Source: Chryseosolibacter sp964493505
GTDB taxonomy: Bacteria; Bacteroidota; Bacteroidia; Cytophagales; Cyclobacteriaceae
Reading direction: 5' to 3'
DNA: 64,000 nt
Assembly (NCBI GenBank): GCA_964493505.1
Contig: CAZBNP010000007.1
Span: 140,673-204,672, forward strand
A program made the translations under genes and the position numbers. This document shows, in pieces, positions 52,522 to 60,278 of the stretch. The notes under the pieces were generated by a model, which saw only the letters and a list, made by a program, of their open reading frames with translations, was not told where the DNA came from and did not search any database. Numbering within the stretch: the first letter of the stretch is position 1; each line of letters opens with the position of its first letter.

Positions 52522-52896
52522 ATGGAAATCTTGAGAATACAAGCGACCGACGAAACGCCAATGATTATCCTGGACCCCTTCGAAAACCTCTTCGAATTTT
52601 CCGGGAAATCGCTTCCCGAAGATGTCACCTCGTTCTACAGCCCCGTACTAAGCTGGCTCGAGGTGTATGACAAGAAACCGCTCCCGAAGACTGTCGTCGA
52701 TTTTAAACTGAGCTACTTTAACACCGCTTCATCCAAGTTAATCCTCGACATTTTCTTCAAGCTGGAGAGTATCCATCAATCCGGTTCCGAGATCCTCATC
52801 AGGTGGCATTACGAGAAAGAAGATGAGGACATGAAGGAGGCTGGCGAAGAATACTCCGATCTGCTGGAAGTACCTTTTGTTCTTGAAACCATTTAA
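52522..52896 (+). CDS. siaC: SiaC-family regulatory phosphoprotein (DUF1987)
   Basis: 124 residues, one DUF1987 domain: TPMIILDPFENLFEFSGKSL, then LSWLEVYDKKPLPKTVVDF, KLSYFNTASSKLILDIF and IRWHYEKEDEDM. Thr68 lies in YFNTASSK, at the same residue number as the Thr68 reported to be phosphorylated in P. aeruginosa SiaC. There the unphosphorylated form activates the diguanylate cyclase SiaD. No GGDEF gene lies in this window, so the target here must differ or be elsewhere. The TerB-like gene follows. Confidence 0.9.
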   Translation: MEILRIQATDETPMIILDPFENLFEFSGKSLPEDVTSFYSPVLSWLEVYDKKPLPKTVVDFKLSYFNTASSKLILDIFFKLESIHQSGSEILIRWHYEKEDEDMKEAGEEYSDLLEVPFVLETI

Positions 52897-52945
52897 TGCC
52901 GGCAGTAATTTCTGCGGAAAAGACAATCACTATTACGGCGCGACA

Positions 52946-53365
52946 ATGAGCGGGATATACAATAAATTGCTGGAACAGATAAGATGCCGGATTGGCATCC
53001 TATCCCAATTGGCAAATGTGGATGGCGACCTTGATATGCGCGAACTCGCATTCATCTACAATATCTGCATCAGGAACAGCATCGAACTCGATTCTATTGC
53101 AGACCTCATCTCCAACCCTGATCCGCATATTTCGCTGGACGGACTGACCCGTCAGCAACAGGAATCCTACCTCGTCGACGTCCTGTCCCTTATGATGATC
53201 GACGGAAAAGTATTGCCCGCGGAAGTGAACTTCGCCCTGGGAATCGGTGAACGCCTCGGCTTCAGACCGATGGATCTTCAGGCATTTATAAACGAACTGA
53301 TGTTTGAGACCGGCGTTACCGATGACTATATCCGCCAAAGGGTCGGAGAACTGCCCAGGCTATGA
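52946..53365 (+). CDS. TerB-like helical protein
   Basis: 139 residues with the helical repeat pattern of TerB-like (tellurite-resistance TerB fold) proteins: LSQLANVDGDLDMRELAFIY with the acidic DGDLDxxE loop, and a second unit VLSLMMIDGKVLPAEVNFAL. The start at 52946 is preferred over an in-frame ATG at 52877 that overlaps siaC. TerB domains bind metal and are thought to work at the membrane in signalling complexes. The next gene carries the same type of domain at its N-terminus, so the two may pair. Confidence 0.75.
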   Translation: MSGIYNKLLEQIRCRIGILSQLANVDGDLDMRELAFIYNICIRNSIELDSIADLISNPDPHISLDGLTRQQQESYLVDVLSLMMIDGKVLPAEVNFALGIGERLGFRPMDLQAFINELMFETGVTDDYIRQRVGELPRL

Positions 53366-53422
53366 CTCAAATTGCCAATATATGAATCCGGCCTCCAAAA
53401 ATATTCAATCCGCTGATTTCCG

Positions 53423-56400
53423 ATGAGTGAGGAAATACTACGTGCGCTTACGCAACTATTCGCGATCATTACGAAGCAGGACGAAGGGGTGTCTGACAAT
53501 GAAAGACAGTTTGTAATTCGCTTCTTCCAACAGGAACTCGACCAGTCGTCAATCGACGAGTACATAGAGCTGTATGATACACTTTCAGGATACAATAAAC
53601 CCGACGCCGCGGAGAACGACAGAAACCGCCGCACATCGGTAAAAGATTCGGTAAAAACGTTGGGTATCTGCCGGAAGATCAATAAAACCCTTACCCAGAA
53701 ACAAAAGGTAGTCGTACTGATCAAACTGCTGGAGCTGGTGGGCTCCGACAGAAATTTTACAGCCCAACGAATGGAGATCATCAACACCGTGTCTACGGTG
53801 TTCAACATTTCCAGCGATGAGTATAAAGTCATTGAAACATTCCTTGTGACCCGCAGAATTGAAGAATTGGACTTTGCTGATATCCTTATCGCGAGCGAGC
53901 AACCAGTTTCAACCTGTCCCGTTCACAAGCACCTTCCGTTGCCGATCGACGGCGCGCTGATTTTTATAAGAGTCCGGAGCGTTGAAATGTATTTCGTCAG
54001 GTATCTGGGAGGTCAATCCAATATTCTCAATGGATTTACCATGCAGGCAGGTCGTGTATATCTATACTCGCACGGCAGCACAATAAGGACGCAGTTGGGC
54101 ACCGCCTTGTACTACACTGACCTTGTATCCAATTTCAATGAGGAGCTAAAGACAACGAAATTGTCTTTTCATGCCCATATAGAAGAATTCAGGTTCAAAA
54201 ACGATGCTGTCGGACTCAGGGATATCCTGATCTCGGAAGGTCCCGGGAAGCTCATTGGTATCATGGGCGCTAGTGGTTCAGGGAAGACGACTTTACTCAA
54301 CGTACTGGCAGGGCTCGAGAAACCAACAAAGGGCATGGTTTTGATCAACGGGTTCGATATTCATGAGAAAAAAGACAAGATACGCGGCGTGATCGGGTAT
54401 GTCCCGCAGGAGGATTTTCTCCTCGAAGAACTAACCGTATATCAAAACCTCTTTTATAATGCGCGTCTCTGTTTTTCAAACTACTCGGCAGAACAGATCC
54501 ACAATCGTGTTATTTCCATCCTCGCCAGCCTCGGATTGGATCACCGAAAAGATCTGCGTGTAGGAACGGCACTCGAAAAGACGATCAGCGGCGGCCAACG
54601 TAAGCGGTTGAATATCGGACTTGAACTGATCCGCGAACCAGCGGTCCTGTTTCTGGATGAACCCACGTCGGGATTGTCTTCCCGAGACTCCGAGAATGTC
54701 GTTGATCTCCTCAAAGAACTCTCGCTAAAAGGTAAGCTCATCTTCGTCGTGATCCATCAGCCCTCTTCCGACATCTTCAAGATGTTCGATAAAATGATCA
54801 TCATGGACACAGGGGGGTACCCGGTCTACTACGGAACACCCGTTGAAGCAGTCACCTATTTCAAGAAAGCCACCCACCAGGTCGACAGCAATAGAGGCCA
54901 GTGTGAAAGCTGCGGAAATGTCAATCCGGAACAAATCTTCAATATCATAGAGGCGAAAGTGGTGGATGAATACGGGCAACCGACCCCCAGGCGAAAGGTC
55001 ACGCCCCTACAGTGGAATGACATGTACAAACGGATCATTCGCATTCCCATGGTCGACCAGTTCGCCGATACGCCACCTAATTCACTTCGCCTGCCCAGCC
55101 GATTCAGGCAGGCTGCGATCTTTTCAACACGCGACTTCCTTTCAAAAATAAGCAACAGGCAATACCTCCTGATCAACCTCCTCCAGGCACCGGTGCTCGC
55201 TGCGATACTTGCCGGCGTAGTGCGTTATAACAATTCGCCCGGCCACGACGGGTATCTATTCAGATTCAATGACAACCTTCCGGCATTTCTATTGATGAGT
55301 GTTATCGTTGCTCTATTCATGGGTTTGACGGTAAGTGCCGAGGAAATTATCAAGGATCGAAAAATTTTGAAGCGCGAAACCCTGCTCGACCTTAGCTGGA
55401 ACAGCTACCTCATTTCAAAGCTGACAATACTGTTCTCCCTCTCCGCCATTCAAACCGTTGCGTTCGTCATAGTGGGAAATACAATTCTCGATATCAAAGG
55501 AATGACCCTTCCCTTTTGGCTGGTCCTTTTTTCCGTATCGTGCTTTGCAAATATCCTTGGGTTGAATATTTCCGCTGCATTCAATTCGGCTGTCACGGTT
55601 TACGTGATCATTCCGCTATTGCTTATCCCACAGATGATCTTCAGCGGTACCCTTTTCAGGTTTGACAAACTCAATGAGTATGTCGGAGCGCGGGGTAAAG
55701 TCCCGGTAATAGCTGACCTGATGGTCTCCCGGTGGGCTTACGAAGCGATGGCCGTACATCAATTCAAAGAAAATGCGTTTCAAAAAGTCTTCTTCGAATA
55801 CGAAAAGGCCAAGTCAGTCGGAGATTTCAAATCCTCCTACATTGCCGACGCGCTGCATGCAAGATTGGAGTATGTGGTACACAACGCTGGCGCGACAGAT
55901 GATACTGTCCGAAGACAAATCGATCATAACCTCTCGATCATACGAAATACACTGAAAAACGAAGCGTTCAGGGACGGGATCGAAGATCTGGACGTGGAGT
56001 CTATGCTGCGAACTGGCCCATTCAATACGCAGCTGGCCGAGCGGATTTCCGATTACCTTAACCGTTACCGCGAGCACTACAGGGGAGCTTACAACAAGAA
56101 TTCATCCATCCAGGAACAGAAAATCGCATTCTATGAAAGCAAGGGGTGGGATGTCAACTGGCACAAAGATCACTACTTCAATGAAAGCTTGTCGGATCTC
56201 GTGAGAAATGTACATACCGCCACCCGTATCGTAGAACATCATGACCAACTGATCCAACTGACCGACCCTGTATACCAGGATCCGAAAAACGGTCATCTGC
56301 TCGATTACCGCACTCCTTTCCTGGCTTCGAAGAAGAGCATCCTCGGTACGCATGTAAGTACGTTCGGCTTCAATATCGCCGTGATCTGGCTAATGTGCTG

Positions 56401-56458
56401 CGTACTATACCTGACACTTTATCACCAGACATTGCGGAAGCTTGTGAACCTCGCTTGA
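53423..56458 (+). CDS. TerB-domain/ABCG-type ABC transporter fusion
   Basis: 1011 residues. The N-terminal ~150 are TerB-like and helical (AIITKQDEGVSDNERQFVIR, KLLELVGSDRNFTAQRMEI). A beta-rich linker (about 160-260) resembles an FHA-like module without an obvious phosphopeptide motif. The ATPase (about 270-480) has Walker A GASGSGKTTLLN, signature TISGGQRKRLNIGLEL, Walker B VLFLDEPTSGLSSRD and switch His in VIHQPSSD. A cysteine pair (CESCGNVNP) precedes an ABC2-type membrane domain with five or six helices, split by a long extracytoplasmic loop before the last helix. This is a half-size ABCG exporter that must dimerise. Substrate unknown. Confidence 0.88.
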   Translation: MSEEILRALTQLFAIITKQDEGVSDNERQFVIRFFQQELDQSSIDEYIELYDTLSGYNKPDAAENDRNRRTSVKDSVKTLGICRKINKTLTQKQKVVVLIKLLELVGSDRNFTAQRMEIINTVSTVFNISSDEYKVIETFLVTRRIEELDFADILIASEQPVSTCPVHKHLPLPIDGALIFIRVRSVEMYFVRYLGGQSNILNGFTMQAGRVYLYSHGSTIRTQLGTALYYTDLVSNFNEELKTTKLSFHAHIEEFRFKNDAVGLRDILISEGPGKLIGIMGASGSGKTTLLNVLAGLEKPTKGMVLINGFDIHEKKDKIRGVIGYVPQEDFLLEELTVYQNLFYNARLCFSNYSAEQIHNRVISILASLGLDHRKDLRVGTALEKTISGGQRKRLNIGLELIREPAVLFLDEPTSGLSSRDSENVVDLLKELSLKGKLIFVVIHQPSSDIFKMFDKMIIMDTGGYPVYYGTPVEAVTYFKKATHQVDSNRGQCESCGNVNPEQIFNIIEAKVVDEYGQPTPRRKVTPLQWNDMYKRIIRIPMVDQFADTPPNSLRLPSRFRQAAIFSTRDFLSKISNRQYLLINLLQAPVLAAILAGVVRYNNSPGHDGYLFRFNDNLPAFLLMSVIVALFMGLTVSAEEIIKDRKILKRETLLDLSWNSYLISKLTILFSLSAIQTVAFVIVGNTILDIKGMTLPFWLVLFSVSCFANILGLNISAAFNSAVTVYVIIPLLLIPQMIFSGTLFRFDKLNEYVGARGKVPVIADLMVSRWAYEAMAVHQFKENAFQKVFFEYEKAKSVGDFKSSYIADALHARLEYVVHNAGATDDTVRRQIDHNLSIIRNTLKNEAFRDGIEDLDVESMLRTGPFNTQLAERISDYLNRYREHYRGAYNKNSSIQEQKIAFYESKGWDVNWHKDHYFNESLSDLVRNVHTATRIVEHHDQLIQLTDPVYQDPKNGHLLDYRTPFLASKKSILGTHVSTFGFNIAVIWLMCCVLYLTLYHQTLRKLVNLA

Positions 56459-56510
56459 ATTATCAGCTCTCTTGAAAGACATATCACGACCTAACTCAAC
56501 AATCAACAAT

Positions 56511-57407
56511 ATGAATTCGTTATGGCCCCTTCTTCCGATCGCGTTCTTACTCAGTTGTACATCCAGGAATGAGATCAGCGAGCATGATTTCCAAAGGGAA
56601 CTTGATTCGCTCAACAATCACGCACCGATAGTCGACGATAAAGCCGTGCGGGCACTCCTGGGGCAGATTCCCAGTCCTCTGGAGATATCCATGCTCATCA
56701 AACAGTCAGAGGCGAAGTTCAATCGGCAGATCCTGAATCCACCCGGAAATATTTCCAGGTATAACACGAGCTATAAAAAGGCGCTCAACCTCGGTATTTA
56801 CGGAGCCGATCTCGGTTACACGAATATCTACGGCAAAAACGCCGAAAGCATCCGGTATCTGACATCTATAAAATCACTGGCCAACGATCTCAACATCGGG
56901 CAATTCTTCGATATCGGAACCATCAACAGGCTCACCACCAATTCCGACAACCTCGACTCTCTGCTGCTGATTACCACGCAGAATTTCAACGATATCAACG
57001 GATATTTACAGGATCAGAATCGTTCGAACCTCAGCTTCCTTTTCCTCATCGGGGGATGGATTGAGGCAATGGAAATTATGTGCGAGGTAGCGTCCGGAAG
57101 TCCCGATAACCAAGGACTGATCGAAGGAATTGGCGAGCAGAAAATCGTTCTTGAACAGATGATTCTGCTCTTGTCGCTGTATAAGAACGACCCTGCTATG
57201 ACGCTCCTGATGCGGGACTTTGAGCAACTGAAACAGGCTTACGACAACGTTGTTATCACTTACACGTATAGCGAGCCAAAAATGGAAGTTGTCGATGGAG
57301 TCGTCGTCATAAAAGATAACAGCACAACCACCATCACCATCACGGAAGACGACGCCCTTCGAATCAAAGGCATGATTAATTCAATCAGAGCGACGATCAC
57401 AAGCTAA
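56511..57407 (+). CDS. Putative lipoprotein, unrecognised
   Basis: 298 residues from the ATG at 56511, which starts a lipoprotein signal (MNSLWPLLPIAFLLSCTS, Cys at residue 16). The mature part is mostly helical: ALLGQIPSPLEISMLIKQSE, LGIYGADLGYTNIYGKN, LSFLFLIGGWIEAMEIMCEV. The tail is a Thr-rich stretch (STTTITITEDDALRIKGMIN). The IPSPLE...GIYGADLGY arrangement recurs in Bacteroidota lipoproteins of unknown function, as far as I recall. Fifty-two bp after the transporter gene, it may be the periplasmic partner of the exporter. Confidence 0.75.
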   Translation: MNSLWPLLPIAFLLSCTSRNEISEHDFQRELDSLNNHAPIVDDKAVRALLGQIPSPLEISMLIKQSEAKFNRQILNPPGNISRYNTSYKKALNLGIYGADLGYTNIYGKNAESIRYLTSIKSLANDLNIGQFFDIGTINRLTTNSDNLDSLLLITTQNFNDINGYLQDQNRSNLSFLFLIGGWIEAMEIMCEVASGSPDNQGLIEGIGEQKIVLEQMILLLSLYKNDPAMTLLMRDFEQLKQAYDNVVITYTYSEPKMEVVDGVVVIKDNSTTTITITEDDALRIKGMINSIRATITS

Positions 57408-57419
57408 AATGACCGGAAA

Positions 57420-57839
57420 ATGAAAAAGATAATGCTAACCTCATTTATAGTGCTGAGCAATGTCATTGCGGCTTCAGCTCAATGTAACGCGGAGCAACTG
57501 AGCAGTCTTTGCGTACCGAAATTACCCCCGGGGTTCAATCTCCTCAAGGCGTATAAGATCGCTGAAAACCCCGGCGCCGATAAGGTAGAATACTCTTACG
57601 TCTTCGCTAAGGGAACCCAGTATATGATCAACTTGTGCGAGGAAAAAGCCGGCTCCACGACAATAACGCTGACGATCTATGACGCACAGCGGAATAAAGT
57701 GGCGACCAACCATTTTGACGGGGCACTTGTGGCGGCGATAGCTTATCCCTGCAATGCTACGGGTATATACTACTTGCAGTACACCTTTGAGGGTACCTCA
57801 TCGCGTTGCGGAGGTAGTGTATTGGCTTTTAAGCGATAA
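57420..57839 (+). CDS. Small secreted protein, unrecognised
   Basis: 139 residues with a signal peptide (cleavage about ASA before QCNAEQ). The mature chain is beta-rich and has six cysteines (QCNAEQLSSLCVPKL, NLCEEKAG, AYPCNATGIYY, SSRCGGSV), suggesting an oxidised periplasmic or surface fold, perhaps jelly-roll-like. It follows the lipoprotein gene by 12 bp and ends the continuous part of the operon. Confidence 0.72.
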   Translation: MKKIMLTSFIVLSNVIAASAQCNAEQLSSLCVPKLPPGFNLLKAYKIAENPGADKVEYSYVFAKGTQYMINLCEEKAGSTTITLTIYDAQRNKVATNHFDGALVAAIAYPCNATGIYYLQYTFEGTSSRCGGSVLAFKR

Positions 57840-57967
57840 TTACACAGCTCATTCCGGGTCCCGGCTTAAACCATTTTTAAAATAACCGTTCCGGGGCTTT
57901 AGAGAGAACAGCAAAAAATAATAATATTGCTGGCATTTTTTCAACTTATAAATCAAACCCCTCGCTA

Positions 57968-58597
57968 ATGATCAATATCGCAATCATCGACGACCACGCC
58001 CTTTTCAGGATCGGACTGACGGCTATTCTGAAAAAAGACCCCAGGATCAACGTTGTCGAAGAATATTCCAGTTTCAGTATGGCAAAACACCTGATTCCTT
58101 CCTGGAATATGGACATCGCTTTTGTTGATATCTCACTGGGCAAGGAAAGCGGGCTCGAGGTGGCTAAGTTTATCAAGTCCGAAAACATCAGAACCAAGGT
58201 CGTCATTCTCAGCGGCCACAAGGAAGAGTTCTACCTGATAAATGCAATGGATGCGGGAGTAGATGGCTACATCCACAAGGATATCGACGAGAATGAGCTC
58301 CTGACAGGGATCGGAAAGCTCAGCAACGGAGAGAAGTTCTTCTCAATGGAGATTTCCAGTTTGATAATCAACAACATATATAACAAACCACAAAGAGGTA
58401 TCCCCTTTCTGACCAATAAGGAGAAACAGGTTGTCAAATACCTGATGGATGGCTACTCCAGCAAGGAGATTGCGGCCAAGATGGAAATAAGTCCGAGAAC
58501 CATTGAGACCCACCGGGCGAATGTGCTAAGCAAATTTGAATTGAGAAACACCACAGAACTCATCAAGAAGATCGTAGAACAAAGAATCAAGTTCTGA
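57968..58597 (+). CDS. NarL/FixJ-type response regulator
   Basis: 209 residues. The receiver (1-120) has IAIIDDHALFRIGLTAIL, acceptor Asp in DIAFVDISLGKESG and Lys in GYIHKDID. The LuxR-type HTH (about 145-205) has LTNKEKQVVKYLMDGYSSKE and SPRTIETHRANVLSKF. It lies 128 bp after the preceding gene on the same strand, with no dedicated histidine kinase beside it. The orphan kinases upstream or CheA could supply phosphate. It is a candidate transcriptional output of the signalling region. Confidence 0.9.
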   Translation: MINIAIIDDHALFRIGLTAILKKDPRINVVEEYSSFSMAKHLIPSWNMDIAFVDISLGKESGLEVAKFIKSENIRTKVVILSGHKEEFYLINAMDAGVDGYIHKDIDENELLTGIGKLSNGEKFFSMEISSLIINNIYNKPQRGIPFLTNKEKQVVKYLMDGYSSKEIAAKMEISPRTIETHRANVLSKFELRNTTELIKKIVEQRIKF

Positions 58598-58614
58598 ATT
58601 CCCCCACCTTTGCC

Positions 58615-59199
58615 TTAGAAAGAAGCCTTGATACCCACCCCTGCATGGAGGACACCCCAAAACGAAAGCGCTGATGTATTTAGCAGGTAGCTGGTGAGTT
58701 TCAATTCGTTGGTGCCAATCTCGTAGTAAAGCGCAAGTCTCTTCACGCTTTTGGAATCGCGGGCATAGCGCAGGTTTCCACCCAGAAAGATATTGGGTCG
58801 CAACGACTCTGACCACCAATAGTACCCTGACGGGTAATGCTCCGGCCATTGAAAGTGTTTGCCGAACGTGTAGGTAAGAAACACTCCGGCGGTAAGCGGG
58901 GTATAACTCCATCGATTGTCTATTTCCCTGCTCCTCCAAACGAACTGAGTGAATTTAATTGTCGCTACTCCGAGGCCGTTATAACTATACTTCTGAGGAA
59001 CAAACCCCATGAAGAGATCAATATGGGAGCGGTCCTGTCGGTTTGCATATCCGACGCCGGCGGAGAACATCCCCATACTTCCCGCATACTGAACAGTGGC
59101 GTGGTCAGGAACATACCAGGGCGACTGACCGGGCTGTCCGATAACGCTGTTTACACCCAGCAGCAACATACTTAGCAATATGGCCAACTGACCTCTCAT
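58615..59199 (-). CDS. Predicted outer-membrane beta-barrel protein
   Basis: 194 residues. The signal peptide ends about VIG before QPGQSPW. The rest alternates aromatic and polar residues in short strands: HATVQYAGSMGMFSAGVGYA, HIDLFMGFVPQKYSYNGLG, PLTAGVFLTYTFGKHFQWPE and a final WGVLHAGVGIKASF ending in Phe, as outer-membrane barrels do. I do not recognise a precise family. The gene overlaps the upstream metallophosphoesterase gene by 4 bp, so the two are co-translated. Confidence 0.72.
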   Translation of the reverse strand: MRGQLAILLSMLLLGVNSVIGQPGQSPWYVPDHATVQYAGSMGMFSAGVGYANRQDRSHIDLFMGFVPQKYSYNGLGVATIKFTQFVWRSREIDNRWSYTPLTAGVFLTYTFGKHFQWPEHYPSGYYWWSESLRPNIFLGGNLRYARDSKSVKRLALYYEIGTNELKLTSYLLNTSALSFWGVLHAGVGIKASF

Positions 59200-59984
59200 T
59201 GATAATAAATTTCTTCCAGCTCAAAACCTGTCGCCCATACCGAAAGCGTCAGAAAGAAACCTTTGTCCGGCGACGGACAAACTATCACGGTCGTCTCACT
59301 GTCACCCAAATGCACTACTTCATATACGTGGTTGTGTCCGTAGATGGCGATGAGCACCTTATTGTCCTTTAATACCTGCTCATACCCGGGACGAAGGCTC
59401 TGGTCAAAATCATCAGAAAACGGTGCCACGTGCCCCAGCACGATATGGGTATATCGCTCATCAGCCAACGCGGTAGATAGCCATGACGCGTCTGGCACGT
59501 TTCCGGAAAAATTATTCTCACGCGAGTTGGTGTCGTGCAATACAATATTAAAATTTCCATGAACGAACCGGTCGTTCAACGGACCGTACATCTTTTTGAA
59601 GAGGTGCCTTCCCTCTCCCTGGTAGTCATGATTTCCAATGGCGGCAACGTAAGGTTGTTTCAGTCTTCGGAGACTTTCGTGGACCCAGCGGTATTCCTGC
59701 TCCAGGCCGTATTCCGTGATGTCGCCCGCCATGAGCGCAAAATCATACGTCAATTGGTTCGCGCTGTTAACAATCCGCTCCAGATTGTCATAGGCACGTT
59801 GTGTATCCGCTATCAGTACAATACGAAGCGTGTCTGAGGCTGGCTTTCCTTTTATCTCTTTGACGGCTTTCGCATTGATATCCCGCATCGACGACTCCAG
59901 CCTCATCTCATACGGGTGGTACTCGAAAAAGCATGACGTCAAGGTAAGAAACCCTAATCCTATATAACCGTGTACTCCTCTCAT
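59196..59984 (-). CDS. Metallophosphoesterase, probable lipoprotein
   Basis: 262 residues. A lipobox-like LTSC lies at about residues 15-18. The calcineurin-type phosphoesterase motifs appear in order: VLIADTQ, LMAGDITEYG, AAIGNHDYQG, VLGHVAPFS and YGHNHVYEV. The first motif lacks the usual DxH (reads ADTQ), a common variant of this family. It is presumably a periplasmic phosphohydrolase of unknown substrate. It shares an operon with the barrel protein at 58615. Confidence 0.88.
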   Translation of the reverse strand: MRGVHGYIGLGFLTLTSCFFEYHPYEMRLESSMRDINAKAVKEIKGKPASDTLRIVLIADTQRAYDNLERIVNSANQLTYDFALMAGDITEYGLEQEYRWVHESLRRLKQPYVAAIGNHDYQGEGRHLFKKMYGPLNDRFVHGNFNIVLHDTNSRENNFSGNVPDASWLSTALADERYTHIVLGHVAPFSDDFDQSLRPGYEQVLKDNKVLIAIYGHNHVYEVVHLGDSETTVIVCPSPDKGFFLTLSVWATGFELEEIYYQ

Positions 59985-60010
59985 GATCCTGCCCCCTGAC
60001 TGTATTCGTT

Positions 60011-60037
60011 TATGGTATTATTGTCTATGGTATTATT
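60011..60037 (+). repeat. Tandem 12-bp direct repeat
   Basis: tatggtattatt occurs at 60011-60022 and 60026-60037, 15 bp apart, in the 294-bp divergent gap 59985-60278. The rest of the gap shows only a weak promoter for the peptidase gene (tatcttgg near 60231). Confidence 0.4.
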
Positions 60038-60278
60038 ACGGAATGATCAGCAAAGGGTTCCTGATAAGGAACGGCAGGAAGGTGGCTACTGTTCCCTGAC
60101 GCTGGCTATTAAGCGGGATTAAGTGTTCCCGGTATGGCGCTAATGTTGAAAAAATCCGCAGAGGAGTGCCTGAGGCGGTAAACGCTCATCGCGCAAAATG
60201 GGTGAGTGGCTGTTTTAAAGAAATAGGTCTATCTTGGTTCATCGATTAAAAACACTCCCGGATTAAAAGAACACTCTT

